From JAGSPQ01 sp038206395 (GTDB taxonomy: Bacteria; Myxococcota; Myxococcia; Myxococcales; Myxococcaceae), in the NCBI GenBank assembly GCA_038206395.1, contig JBBRAX010000012.1, forward strand, positions 58,767 through 122,766: DNA of 64,000 nt. The letters are read 5' to 3'. Below are positions 44,181 to 53,424 of the stretch, in pieces; the stretch's first letter is position 1, and each line of letters begins with the position of its first letter. The notes beneath the pieces were generated by a model. The model was not told where the DNA came from. It made no database searches and worked only from the letters and a program-made list of their open reading frames with translations. A program made the translations under genes and the position numbers.

Positions 44181-44203
44181 TTTTTTCTTCAGAGGGAACA
44201 CAC

Positions 44204-45457
44204 GTGAACGAATCTCTTGGCGTTGTTTTTGTCGGTTTGAACGGTGCAGTGACCAGCACGATCGTCGCGGGCGTTGCCCTGATGAAGAAGGGCCTGTCGC
44301 CGCGCAATGGCATGCTCACTGACGGACCTCTGGCGAAGATGCTGGACGTCGTCCCGCTCGAGAAGCTGGTCTTCGGCGGTTGGGACCTTCGTGCCGACTC
44401 GGTCTACGACGCGGCCCTGAGCCACGGCGTGGTCCCGAAGCACATGCTCGACCAGGTCAAGGACGAGCTCGTCGCGTGCAAGCCGTGGCCGGGCGTCGTC
44501 TCGTCGAAGTTCCTGCACAGCCTCGCCGGGAAGCACCTGGTCGGCGCTGACACCTTCCGCGACGAGATCAAGATCCTCTCGGACAACATCGCCGCGTTCA
44601 AGAAGCAGCACAACCTCGACCGCGTCGTGATGGTCAACCTCGCGTCGACCGAGAAGTTCACCGAGCTCAGCGACATCCACCTGACGGTGCCGGCCTTCGA
44701 AGCCGCGCTGAACGCGTCGGATGCGCGCATCTCGCCGGCGATGAAGTACCTGTACGTGGCGTGCAAGATGAACTGCGCCCACGTCAACTTCACCCCCAGC
44801 CTCAGCAAGATCCCCGCGCTCGAGAAGCTCTCTGAGACCGCTGGCATTCCGATCTGCGGCGAAGACGGGAAGACGGGTCAGACGATGATGAAGACGGTTC
44901 TCGCGCCGGCGTTCGCCATTCGCGAGTTCAAGGTCGAAGGCTGGTACTCGACCAACATCCTCGGCAACAACGACGGCCTCGTGCTAAACGATCCCGAGTC
45001 GAACAAGACCAAGGTCCAGAGCAAGATCGGCGTGATCGACGACATCCTCGGGTACAAGGTGCCGAACCACCAGGTTCACATTCACTACTACCCGCCCCGC
45101 GGCGACGCGAAGGAAGCGTGGGACAACATCGACATCGAGGGCTTCCTCGGTGAGCGCATGCAGATCAAGCTGAACTTCCTCTGCAAGGACTCGATTCTTG
45201 CCGCCCCGCTGGTCATCGACCTGTTCCGCCTGATGGACGTCGCCCACCGCAACGGTGACAAGGGCATCCAGCGCCAGATGTCGCTGTTCTTCAAGTCGCC
45301 GTACGCGACCGAAGGCGAGCGCCCGATGCACGACCTGTTCAAGCAGTACGCGATGCTCGAGAAGTGGGCCAAGTCGGTCACCTCCCAGGTCGCGAAGACT
45401 GCCCCCGTTGCTGCTGTCGCCGCGAAGGTTGCGGGCGGTCGCGCTGCGGCGAGCTAG
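44204..45457 (+). CDS. ino1: Myo-inositol-1-phosphate synthase (bacterial/archaeal type)
   Basis: A 417-residue NAD-dependent enzyme that cyclises glucose 6-phosphate to inositol 1-phosphate. Family landmarks: the Rossmann start VVFVGLNGAVTSTIVAG, YLYVACKMNCAHVNFTPSLS, GEDGKTGQTMMKTVLAPAFA (catalytic Lys-rich loop), STNILGNNDGLVLNDPESNK and MQIKLNFLCKDSILAAPLVI (DSILAAP is the usual active-site signature). Position 23 bp after GH3 in the same operon. The pathway link to the aminotransferase and TIM-barrel enzyme is the main reason for reading this locus as cyclitol biosynthesis, though inositol lipids are an alternative product. Confidence 0.9.
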   Translation: MNESLGVVFVGLNGAVTSTIVAGVALMKKGLSPRNGMLTDGPLAKMLDVVPLEKLVFGGWDLRADSVYDAALSHGVVPKHMLDQVKDELVACKPWPGVVSSKFLHSLAGKHLVGADTFRDEIKILSDNIAAFKKQHNLDRVVMVNLASTEKFTELSDIHLTVPAFEAALNASDARISPAMKYLYVACKMNCAHVNFTPSLSKIPALEKLSETAGIPICGEDGKTGQTMMKTVLAPAFAIREFKVEGWYSTNILGNNDGLVLNDPESNKTKVQSKIGVIDDILGYKVPNHQVHIHYYPPRGDAKEAWDNIDIEGFLGERMQIKLNFLCKDSILAAPLVIDLFRLMDVAHRNGDKGIQRQMSLFFKSPYATEGERPMHDLFKQYAMLEKWAKSVTSQVAKTAPVAAVAAKVAGGRAAAS

Positions 45458-45475
45458 TCTTAAGGCGGGTTTGAA

Positions 45476-46465
45476 GTGCTGAAGAAGCTCTCGGCTTTCG
45501 CGCGCTCCAGAGTGGGGCGCGTGCTTGCGGCTGCCGCGGGCTTCGGTTGTCTGGCCTTTCTGATCCAACACTCGGATCCGCAGGCCGTCTGGGCAGCGGT
45601 GCTTCATGCGCCGCTGATGTTTCCGATCGTCGTCCTGCTGCAGGCGCTGGTGGTGGGCTTCGAGTCCTACGCCGTGCTGCTGCTGTACGGCGACGCCCGG
45701 CGGGTCATCCCGATGCGCGAAGTCTGGCGCTCGAGCATGTTCAGCTTCGCGGTCGTCGTCATCTTTCCCTTCGGTCGTGCAGTGGGTGAAGCCGCGCGCG
45801 CGGCGATGCTCTCGCGCTACGTCGGGTCTGCGCGTGCAGCCGCTGCTGCGGCGCAGATTCAGGCGGTCACCCTCATCGGCAACGCGCTGATCTCGATTCC
45901 CTGCGCCATTGCCGCGTACCTGATGGTCGGCGTCACCTGGCTCTTCTGGGCGGTGCTGGGCCACTTCGTCGTCAGCGCCGCGCTCGCCATCGGCGTCATC
46001 GTCGCTGGCCGCCACTCGGGCGTCGTCGCGAAGCTCGGCAAATTCTTCCCCGGCGGCGCCGAGTGGGGCTCGAAGGTCGACGCGCACCTGAAGCAAAAGC
46101 AGGAACCGCTGACCGTGCCCGTCTTGCTGCTCGTGCTCAGCCGCTGCGTCGACACGCTGCAGCGCATGGTGCTGCTCGTCGCCGTCGGAGGCACCTTCAG
46201 CCTCTTGAAAGGCCTCACCTCGGAAGGCATCAGCCTCGTCGCGTCTTCGGCCGGCGACGCGATTCCCGGCCAGGTCGGCGTCATCGAAATGGGCTACTCG
46301 TTGACGGCCGAAGTGCTTCACCTCGAGCGCGGCAACGCGGTTGCGATGGGCCTGCTCTTCCACTTCGCCGTGCTCGTCTGGGTCGGCCTTGGCTTCCTCG
46401 CGGCCCTCGTGCTGACTCCCGCGAAGGAAACGCCCCCGCAGTCGCTGCCCGAATCGCAGGCCTGA
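45476..46465 (+). CDS. Flippase-like membrane protein (LPG synthase TM/UPF0104 family)
   Basis: A 329-residue multipass inner-membrane protein with about eight helices (GRVLAAAAGFGCLAFLIQHS, FPIVVLLQALVVGFESYAVL, IAAYLMVGVTWLFWAVLG, and others). Residues EAARAAMLSRYVG and SSAGDAIPGQVGVIEMGYSL fit the transmembrane half of lysylphosphatidylglycerol synthase-like proteins, which act in lipid translocation. There is no soluble synthase domain. Start GTG, 19 bp after MIPS. In this operon it probably flips the product or its lipid carrier before export by the MMPL protein. Confidence 0.78.
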   Translation: MLKKLSAFARSRVGRVLAAAAGFGCLAFLIQHSDPQAVWAAVLHAPLMFPIVVLLQALVVGFESYAVLLLYGDARRVIPMREVWRSSMFSFAVVVIFPFGRAVGEAARAAMLSRYVGSARAAAAAAQIQAVTLIGNALISIPCAIAAYLMVGVTWLFWAVLGHFVVSAALAIGVIVAGRHSGVVAKLGKFFPGGAEWGSKVDAHLKQKQEPLTVPVLLLVLSRCVDTLQRMVLLVAVGGTFSLLKGLTSEGISLVASSAGDAIPGQVGVIEMGYSLTAEVLHLERGNAVAMGLLFHFAVLVWVGLGFLAALVLTPAKETPPQSLPESQA

Positions 46466-46512
46466 TCTTCCGTCTCGCCCTTCGGCGCCCGAATGGGTAA
46501 TGCCTGCGCCGC

Positions 46513-48942
46513 GTGAGTCCCCTCGTTCGCCTGCTGCGCTGGGTCGATGCCCAGCCCAAGCTCGCCGCCCTGATGCTGGCGGCTGTCTGCGCGTACCCGC
46601 TGGTGCTTACGTTTCAGTTCTTCTCTGACGTTCGCGCAGGCTTCACCGAGCTGCTGCCCCCCGAGGCGCCCGCCGTTGTCGCGATCGAGGCCATCTCAAA
46701 GCGCCTCGGCTCGCAGAGCCGCCTGATCGTCATCGTCGAGTCGCCCGATGCAGACGCCAACCGACGCTTCATTCGCGAGCTGGGGACCAGGCTCGATGCG
46801 AAGAAGCTGCCCGAGGTGAAGCAGATTCAGATCGGCTGCCATGAGGAGTGCGAGTGGGCGCGCCAGCACATCGCGCTCATCATGCCGGCCGACAAGTTCG
46901 ACGAGGCGGTGGCGATGGCCGAGAAGGCGATCGACCGCGCCAAGCTCGAGGCCAACCCGCTGTTCGTGGATCTCGAAGACGAAGAGGCCGCGCAGCCGAA
47001 GCCAGACGAGCTGGAAGAAAGGCTCGACCGCGAGCTTCGCGCCAACGACCGGTTCCCCACCGGCTTCTTCGAGACGCCTGGCGGCAAGCGCGTGGTGATG
47101 TTGGTGCAGCTCGCCGGCAAGGAAACCGAGCTCGACCCCACGCTGCGCCTGGTCGCCGCGGTGCAGAAAGAGGTCGACGCGATGAAGCCGTCGTATCCGA
47201 AAGACCAGGTGGTCGCCTTCAACGGCGAGCTCGCCAACATCATCGAGGAGCACGACGCGATCGTCGCCGACATCGCGCTCTCGTCGCTGGTCGTCTTCCT
47301 GCTCGTCGGCGGCGTCATTCTTCTCTACTTCCGGTCGGTGCGCGGGCTGTTGACCGTGCTCTTCGCCCTCGTGCCCGGCCTCATCGTCACCTTCGCCATC
47401 GGCCGGCTGACGGTGCACCACCTCAACTCGAACACCGCCTTCCTCGGCTCGATCATCGCGGGCAACGGCATCAACTTCCCGCTGCTGGTGCTCGCGTACT
47501 TCCGGGGGCGGCCCGTCGACGAGTCGCGCGCCGACGCGGTGCTCTTCGCATCGAAGCAGGCCTTCTTCGGCACGCTCGCCGCTGCGCTCGCCGCGTCGGC
47601 GGCCTACGGCGGGCTCGCCATCTCGAACTTCCGCGGCTTCTCGCAGTTCGGGTGGATTGGCGGCCTGGGCATGATCACCACCTGGGCCTTCACGATGATC
47701 GCGATGCCCATCGCGATCGCGCTGTTCAACCCGCCCCGCACCACGCGCACCACCAGCACCCAGGGGCTCGTGCTTCGCTTCTTCGCCCACCGGCGCGCGC
47801 CGGGCCTCGTCGCGGGTGCCATCGTCGCCCTCGCCCTCGTCGGAGCGACCTTCGGCGTCCGCTACGCCCTGAAGCACGGCGTCTACGAAACCGACCTTCA
47901 GGCCCTGCGCAACCGCGACTCGCTGGCGCACGGCAGCGCCTCGTGGGACGCGAAGCTCGCCGAGGTGATGGGCATCTGGCTCAGCCCCGTCGCCGCGCTC
48001 GTCGACGAACCTTCCCAGCGAGAGCCCCTGGCCGCCGACCTGCGCCGCCGCTTCGTCGATACCCCCGAGAAGCTGGCCGAGCGGGTCGAGACAATCGAGC
48101 AGTGGGTGAAGCCAAAGGCAGAGCAGGAAAGGCGGATCGCGAAGCTCGAGAAGATTTCTCGCCTCGTCTCGTCGGTGCCGCGCAACAAGATTCCCGAGAA
48201 GGTGCGCCCGTGGCTCGACCGTTTGTTCTCGGAAGCGTCGCTGACCCCGATGACGCCCGACCAGCTGCCCGGTGTGCTCAAGGCGAGCTTGAGCGAAGTC
48301 GACGGCCGCACCGACCGGGTGGTGCTCGTCTACCCGTCTTTGAAAATCGACTACAACGACTCGCGCAACGTCCTTCACTTCGTCGACGAGCTCGCGAAGG
48401 TCGAACGCCCGCCTGGTGCTGTCATCGGCGGTGGCTTCCTCTTCATGGCCGAGATCATCCGCCTCGTGCACGACGAGGGTCCGAGGATCATCTTCACGGT
48501 CGCGCTGCTGGTCGCGCTCGTGTTGGCGCCGCTGCTGATCACAAAGCCGCTGCGCATTCTTCTCGTCGTCGGCACCGTCGGCACCGTCGCCTTGCTCGCC
48601 CAGGCGAACCTGCTCGCGGTGGGTGTGCAGCTGAACATGCTCGACTTCGCGGCCCTGCCCATCACCATCGGCATCGGCTCGGACTACGTCGTGAACTTGT
48701 TGGGAGCGATGGACGCGCTCAAGACCGACGCCCGCCGCGCGTGCGCGAAGATGGGCGGAGCAATCTTCCTCTGCTCGCTCACCACCACCATCGGCTACGC
48801 CTCGCTGCTGATGGCGCAGTCAGGGGCCCTGCGCAGCTTCGGTTGGGCCGCCATCTGCGGTGAGGTGATGGCTGTCGCCGCCGTGTTGCTGGTGTTGCCC
48901 GTGCTGATGGCGCCGCGCATCGTCGCGCCCGCGAAGCCTTAG
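46513..48942 (+). CDS. MMPL-family (RND superfamily) exporter of the cyclitol cluster
   Basis: An 809-residue transporter starting with GTG. An N-terminal helix (PKLAALMLAAVCAYPLVLTF) is followed by a periplasmic loop domain (about 40-245) with ELLPPEAPAVVAIEAISKRL, a helix block (SSLVVFLLVGGVILLYFR, LLTVLFALVPGLIVTFAIG), a second periplasmic domain (about 455-640) and C-terminal helices with AALPITIGIGSDYVVNLLGA (the conserved RND helix). It resembles HpnN-type hopanoid/lipid transporters in layout. The stop overlaps the convergent methyltransferase stop by four bases. Distinct in sequence from the MMPL gene at 33039. Confidence 0.85.
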   Translation: MSPLVRLLRWVDAQPKLAALMLAAVCAYPLVLTFQFFSDVRAGFTELLPPEAPAVVAIEAISKRLGSQSRLIVIVESPDADANRRFIRELGTRLDAKKLPEVKQIQIGCHEECEWARQHIALIMPADKFDEAVAMAEKAIDRAKLEANPLFVDLEDEEAAQPKPDELEERLDRELRANDRFPTGFFETPGGKRVVMLVQLAGKETELDPTLRLVAAVQKEVDAMKPSYPKDQVVAFNGELANIIEEHDAIVADIALSSLVVFLLVGGVILLYFRSVRGLLTVLFALVPGLIVTFAIGRLTVHHLNSNTAFLGSIIAGNGINFPLLVLAYFRGRPVDESRADAVLFASKQAFFGTLAAALAASAAYGGLAISNFRGFSQFGWIGGLGMITTWAFTMIAMPIAIALFNPPRTTRTTSTQGLVLRFFAHRRAPGLVAGAIVALALVGATFGVRYALKHGVYETDLQALRNRDSLAHGSASWDAKLAEVMGIWLSPVAALVDEPSQREPLAADLRRRFVDTPEKLAERVETIEQWVKPKAEQERRIAKLEKISRLVSSVPRNKIPEKVRPWLDRLFSEASLTPMTPDQLPGVLKASLSEVDGRTDRVVLVYPSLKIDYNDSRNVLHFVDELAKVERPPGAVIGGGFLFMAEIIRLVHDEGPRIIFTVALLVALVLAPLLITKPLRILLVVGTVGTVALLAQANLLAVGVQLNMLDFAALPITIGIGSDYVVNLLGAMDALKTDARRACAKMGGAIFLCSLTTTIGYASLLMAQSGALRSFGWAAICGEVMAVAAVLLVLPVLMAPRIVAPAKP

Positions 48943-49793
48943 TTCAGCGGAGGCCGCGCATCTTCAGGGCGCAGGCGCGTGACATGCGACGCGCGAACTT
49001 CGGCGCCGGCGGCGGGCATCGCCTTGCTCCACATGAAATAGAACTGCGTCGGGGCGAGCCCGGGCAGGGCGCTGATCTTCCGGTAGAGGTCATTGTCCTT
49101 CAGCAGCTTCTCGACGCCCTTCACCATCAGCAGCTTCTCGATTGGCAGCATCGTCTTGTGCGCCAGCGACCGGGTCAGCTTCGCGAGCCACCTGGGCGGG
49201 GTGAAGTTGATCAACAACGGCGTCGGCGGCGCCTCGAACACCTCGACCAGCTCGAGCCCGTTCTCTTTGATCATCGGCTCGAAGTCGTCGCGCTTGGTCG
49301 CGTGCGAGCTTTCTTGAAAGATGATCGACGCGTGCGGGTTCATGAATTTCTTCACGTCGCGGTAGAAGCGCTTGTGGATGATCCAACCCGGGTCGACCAG
49401 GCGAATCGCTTCGCGGTAGCTCTCTTCCGTGCCGTCCCAGTGCGGCGGGTTGCTCACCACCAGGTCCCACTTCTCGGTGGCCGGAATGTCGTCCAGGCAA
49501 TCTGACTGGTAGACCTTCACCCGGGCTTCGAGGTGGTTCTCACGAATCGTCGCCTCGACCGCCTTCACTGCCGCCGGGTTCACGTCTGCCAGCGTCAGGC
49601 GATCGCACAGGCCATTGGCCAGCAACGAGAAGCCGATGAAGCCGGGGCCCGCGCAGTACTCGAACACGTGGCCGACCCGGCCGACCCTTTCGCGAATCAC
49701 GCCCAGGTACTGCTGGCCAAAAGTCATCCCGCCGCCGTCCAGCTCGGGCAGGTAGCTCACCGAAATCTCGTTGTACTTCACCTTGTAATACAT
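48939..49793 (-). CDS. Class I methyltransferase with an SNPPH motif
   Basis: A 284-residue SAM-dependent enzyme. Motif I VFEYCAGPGFIGFSLLA (about 43-59), the acidic strand LTLADVNPAAVKAV and motif IV WDLVVSNPPHWDGTE, where N-P-P-H/Y/W marks methyltransferases acting on planar nitrogen such as amides or nucleobases. The C-terminal half (NFTPPRWLAKLTRSLAHKTM, GLAPTQFYFMWSK) looks specific. It converges on MMPL and is divergent from the carbamoyltransferase gene. Its place suggests tailoring of the cyclitol product, perhaps N-methylation; a tRNA or protein substrate is not excluded. Confidence 0.82.
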   Translation of the reverse strand: MYYKVKYNEISVSYLPELDGGGMTFGQQYLGVIRERVGRVGHVFEYCAGPGFIGFSLLANGLCDRLTLADVNPAAVKAVEATIRENHLEARVKVYQSDCLDDIPATEKWDLVVSNPPHWDGTEESYREAIRLVDPGWIIHKRFYRDVKKFMNPHASIIFQESSHATKRDDFEPMIKENGLELVEVFEAPPTPLLINFTPPRWLAKLTRSLAHKTMLPIEKLLMVKGVEKLLKDNDLYRKISALPGLAPTQFYFMWSKAMPAAGAEVRASHVTRLRPEDARPPLN

Positions 49794-49938
49794 GCGTGGA
49801 GGCTCCCCATTGGCGGCAAGGCGGGGGGACGTATTCGAGGAGCCACGGCGGGGTCAACCCGGGCCCTTCGTGTATTTGAAGAAGGAAGGTCACCGCCCCT
49901 TGACCGTGCGCCGCTTTTGGGGTTTTCCCGCCGCCCCT

Positions 49939-51810
49939 ATGAAGGTACTTGGATACAACGGCGGTCTCGACGGCTACCCCTCGAAGTTCGACACTGGCCA
50001 CGACGCAGCGGCCGCGATCGTCGTTGATGGACGCGTGGTCGCTGCCTGCGAAGAAGAGAGGTTCTCGCGCGAGAAGCACAGCGCCAAGTTCCCCCGCTCG
50101 GCGATCGAGTTCTGCCTCAAAGAGGCGGGGCTGAAGGACGTCAGCGAGCTCGACCTCGTCACCTACTACTTCTCGTACCCGCAGATGTTTCACGCCGGGA
50201 AGTACCGCGACAACAGCTCGGCGATGAACCTGCTCGCGCGCCCCGCGGTGTGGATCCCCAACACGGCGATGAAGCTCTACAACCGGTTCGCGGGCTACGA
50301 CAACGACCGCAGCCGCCGCGCCTTCGAGCGCAACATGGGCATGCGCCTGCGCGACGACCGCTACAAGGCCGTCAACCACCACATGTGCCACGTCGCGAGC
50401 ACGTTCTACGACTCGCCCTTCGAGCGCGCCCTGTGCGTCACCCTCGACGCGGAAGGCGAGAGCGTCTCGGGGATGATGGCGGTCGGCAACAACACCGACA
50501 TCAAGATTTTGCGCCAGACGTACGCGCCGAACAGCCTGGGCTACCTGTACGCGTTCACCACCCTGTTCCTCGGCTTCGACAAGCACGATGAATACAAGGT
50601 GATGGGCCTTGCGCCGTACGGCAACCCGGCGCCGTACCGTGAGTACTTCCGCAGCATCATTCACAAGCAGCCCGACGGCAGCTTCTCGGTGAACCCGGGC
50701 CTGATCACCTACCTGATGGCGCGCGACGGCCTGCTGGGCCGCGACAACCAGTCGATGTACCCGCCCAGCATGGTGCGGGGCCTCGGGCCGGCCCGAAGGA
50801 AGGACGAGCCGGTGACCCAGCGTCACATGGACATCGCCGCGGCGCTGCAGGAAGCGCTGGAAGACACCGTGTTGCACCTGCTGACCCAGCTGCGCCGCGA
50901 GACGGGCGAGAAGTACCTGTGTATGGCGGGCGGCGTGTCGCTGAACTGCAGCATGAACGGGAAGATCGCGCGCAGCGGCCTCTTCGAGCAGATCTGGATC
51001 CACCCTGCGGCCCACGACTCGGGCACGTCAGTCGGAGCCGCGCTCTACGGGTACCACAACCTCTTGAAGCAGCCCCGCACAGTGAACAAGAAGCCGCAGG
51101 TCTACCTGGGGCCGGGCCACCCCGACACCGCGGTCGAAAGCGCGCTGGTCGAGTTCGACGCCAAGATCACCCACAGCAAGCCTTCGGATCTCTACGAAGA
51201 GGTCTCGAAGGCGCTGGCCGAAGGCAAAGTCATCGGCTGGTACCAGGGGCGGATGGAGTGGGGCCCGCGCGCGCTCGGGAACCGCAGCATCCTCGCTGAC
51301 GCCCGCCGCGACGACATGAAGGACGTCGTCAACCACGCGGTGAAGCTGCGGGAAGGGTTTAGGCCTTTCGCTCCGGCGTGCCTCGCGGAAGAGGCCGACA
51401 AGTGGTTCGACATGACGGGGCTTCCCGACAGCCCTTACATGCTGTTCGTGATGCAGGTGAAGGAAGACAAGAAGGGGAAGATTCCCGCCGTCACCCACGT
51501 CGACGGCTCGGCCCGCGTCCAGACCGTCACCGCCGAGCAGAACCCGAAGTTCCACAAGCTGCTGACCGCCTTTTACAAGCGCACGGGCGTGCCGGTGTTC
51601 ATGAACACCAGCTTCAACGTGAAGGGTGAGCCGATCGTCAACACACCGGCCGACGCCATTCGCTGCTTCCTCAACACGCAGATCGACATGCTCGTGCTCA
51701 ACGACATCGTGATCGTGAAGCGCCCCGAGGTTGCTGAAGCCCTCGCCGCCTCACGCGCCGCAGAGAAGGTCCACACGGGCCGCGTCATCGACGGTCAGAT
51801 CTCGATGTAG
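49939..51810 (+). CDS. O-carbamoyltransferase (NodU/CmcH/TobZ family)
   Basis: A 623-residue enzyme that transfers a carbamoyl group from carbamoyl phosphate to a hydroxyl of a sugar or cyclitol. N-terminal Kae1-like domain: HDAAAAIVVDGRVVAACEEE (DxxAA), metal-binding NHHMCHVASTFYDSP, SLGYLYAFTTLFLGF, and AGGVSLNCSMNGKIARSGL. C-terminal domain (about 405-600): GWYQGRMEWGPRALGNRSIL, REGFRPFAPACL and FMNTSFNVKGEPIVN, all family signatures. ATG at 49939 chosen from homology. Carbamoyltransferases of this family belong to antibiotic and nodulation-factor pathways, which is strong support for a natural-product cluster. Confidence 0.92.
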   Translation: MKVLGYNGGLDGYPSKFDTGHDAAAAIVVDGRVVAACEEERFSREKHSAKFPRSAIEFCLKEAGLKDVSELDLVTYYFSYPQMFHAGKYRDNSSAMNLLARPAVWIPNTAMKLYNRFAGYDNDRSRRAFERNMGMRLRDDRYKAVNHHMCHVASTFYDSPFERALCVTLDAEGESVSGMMAVGNNTDIKILRQTYAPNSLGYLYAFTTLFLGFDKHDEYKVMGLAPYGNPAPYREYFRSIIHKQPDGSFSVNPGLITYLMARDGLLGRDNQSMYPPSMVRGLGPARRKDEPVTQRHMDIAAALQEALEDTVLHLLTQLRRETGEKYLCMAGGVSLNCSMNGKIARSGLFEQIWIHPAAHDSGTSVGAALYGYHNLLKQPRTVNKKPQVYLGPGHPDTAVESALVEFDAKITHSKPSDLYEEVSKALAEGKVIGWYQGRMEWGPRALGNRSILADARRDDMKDVVNHAVKLREGFRPFAPACLAEEADKWFDMTGLPDSPYMLFVMQVKEDKKGKIPAVTHVDGSARVQTVTAEQNPKFHKLLTAFYKRTGVPVFMNTSFNVKGEPIVNTPADAIRCFLNTQIDMLVLNDIVIVKRPEVAEALAASRAAEKVHTGRVIDGQISM

Positions 51811-51844
51811 AGGTCCCTGGCCTCCGGGATGAAGGCGAGTGCGG

Positions 51845-53419
51845 TCAGCCCTTCGAAGGCAGCGGCAGGTCGGCGATCTTCTGCGCGGCGAGCCGGGCGA
51901 CCGCCATGATGGTGTGCTGGGGGTTGATGCCCAGGTTGGTCGGGAAGAGGCTGCTGTCGAGGACGTAGAGCCCGCGCACCCCGTGCACCTGGAAGTCGAG
52001 GCCGACCACGCTGTCCTTCGGATCCGGACCCATGCGCGCCGAGCCGAACAGGTGCGACGCCATCAAGCCGTAGTCCTTTGGATCCAGCGACGTGTTGTCC
52101 CAGAAGCGCAGGTCGTCGGCCGACTTCATCGTCGGCATGCCCTGCACCGACGGCCAGATTTCCTTCGCGCCGGACGCGAACATCATCTCGCTCAACACCT
52201 TCAGGCCTCGGCGGATGCGCGCCATGTCCGTCGGGGTCGGGCTGAAGCCGATGACATCGCGGCCCATCACGTTGTGAATCTTGCCGTGCGCCTCGGCGCG
52301 AACCACCACGCCCCAGTTCAGCGCGTGCTTGTAGTCGAGCAGGTTGCCCATCAGCTCACTGCCCACGCCCGGCAACCGCACCGCCAGCAGCTCGGGCGGC
52401 AGCGACACGACCTCGGTCTTGAACCGTTCGGTCTCGCCGAAGTGGACGCTGTTGAAGCCCTGCGTCGCGCCCTGGTCCATGTTCACCACGCGGTGGTAGC
52501 CCGCGGTGAGGCTCGACACGACGTGCACCTGGAAGTGCTCGCCCACCGCTTTGAGTTTCACGCCACTGCGCGCCAGAAGGCCCGGCGTCTGCACCGCGCT
52601 GGCCGCGACGATGACGCCGCGCTTCGCCACCACGTGCAGCTGCGGCTTGCCCGGCGACAACAGCTGCACCTGCACCGCCGTCGCCCGGCCGTACTTCGAC
52701 TCGACCTTCAGCGCCTTCGCCGACGTGTACATCCGCGCGCCCTTGTGCAGCGACTGGGGGATGTAGGTGACGTTCATCGACATCTTCTTGCCGGTGCGGC
52801 AGCCGGTGATGCAGCTCGCGCTCGCCTCGCAGCCGCCGTCGTACCGCTGGATGCGGTCGGCGCGGATGCCGAGCTTCATCGCCGCTTCCTGGAACAGCTG
52901 GTTCTGAACGCCAAGCACCGCGTCGTCCACCGGCTTCACCGACAGCGACTCTTCGAGCTCGACGTAGTGCTCTTCGAGGTTCTCGTTCGTGATCACGCTG
53001 TCGAGGCCGAAGTCGGTCGTCCACGCGTCGATGATCTTCTCGGGCGCGCGCCAGGCGATCGCCGAGTTGATCGTCGTGCTGCCACCGACGCAGCGGCCCT
53101 GAATGACCGGGAACATCGCCTTGCCCACCGTCATGCTGCCACCCATGTCGCGGAACATGGTCTTCAGCGCTCCGAAGACGTCGGCGCCGAACTGACGGGT
53201 ACGAACCCACGGGCCTTCCTCCAGCAGAACCACCGAGTAGCCGGCAGAAGCGAGCTCGAGCGCAGCGACTGCTCCGGAGGCGCCTGAGCCAATGATGACG
53301 TAGTCGGCCGCGTCGTGAAGATCGTGCGTCGCACGGGCGCCGTCGATGACAGAGCCTTCGGGCAGCATCTGCCAGTCGTCGGGGAAGGTCTCGGTGTTGA
53401 GCTTGCGCTGGGCAGACAT
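51845..53419 (-). CDS. GMC-family FAD oxidoreductase
   Basis: A 524-residue flavoenzyme oxidising an alcohol or sterol-like substrate. The FAD-binding loop is YVIIGSGASGAVAALELASA (about 45-64), the first GMC signature is QGRCVGGSTTINSAIAWRAP, and the C-terminal catalytic region has LMASHLFGSARMGPDP (HLFGS/ARMG) and GLYVLDSSLFPTNLGINPQ with the conserved Asn-Pro. The middle part has a Cys-rich segment (GGCEASASCITGC) that could bind a metal or disulphide. The ATG at 53419 is used, without the long upstream extension. The aldehyde dehydrogenase gene precedes it by 5 bp, so the pair forms a two-step alcohol-aldehyde-acid module. Confidence 0.88.
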   Translation of the reverse strand: MSAQRKLNTETFPDDWQMLPEGSVIDGARATHDLHDAADYVIIGSGASGAVAALELASAGYSVVLLEEGPWVRTRQFGADVFGALKTMFRDMGGSMTVGKAMFPVIQGRCVGGSTTINSAIAWRAPEKIIDAWTTDFGLDSVITNENLEEHYVELEESLSVKPVDDAVLGVQNQLFQEAAMKLGIRADRIQRYDGGCEASASCITGCRTGKKMSMNVTYIPQSLHKGARMYTSAKALKVESKYGRATAVQVQLLSPGKPQLHVVAKRGVIVAASAVQTPGLLARSGVKLKAVGEHFQVHVVSSLTAGYHRVVNMDQGATQGFNSVHFGETERFKTEVVSLPPELLAVRLPGVGSELMGNLLDYKHALNWGVVVRAEAHGKIHNVMGRDVIGFSPTPTDMARIRRGLKVLSEMMFASGAKEIWPSVQGMPTMKSADDLRFWDNTSLDPKDYGLMASHLFGSARMGPDPKDSVVGLDFQVHGVRGLYVLDSSLFPTNLGINPQHTIMAVARLAAQKIADLPLPSKG

Positions 53420-53424
53420 GGTCT

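Noticed and set aside
41349..44201. A 950-codon minus-strand frame upstream of the TIM-barrel enzyme
   Set aside because: Only the last 307 codons match a family; the rest is antisense to the GH3 gene and its promoter, so the gene starts at 42272.
46696..48471. 591-codon minus-strand frame opposite the MMPL exporter
   Set aside because: Charged low-complexity translation with no family features, fully antisense to a clear transporter.
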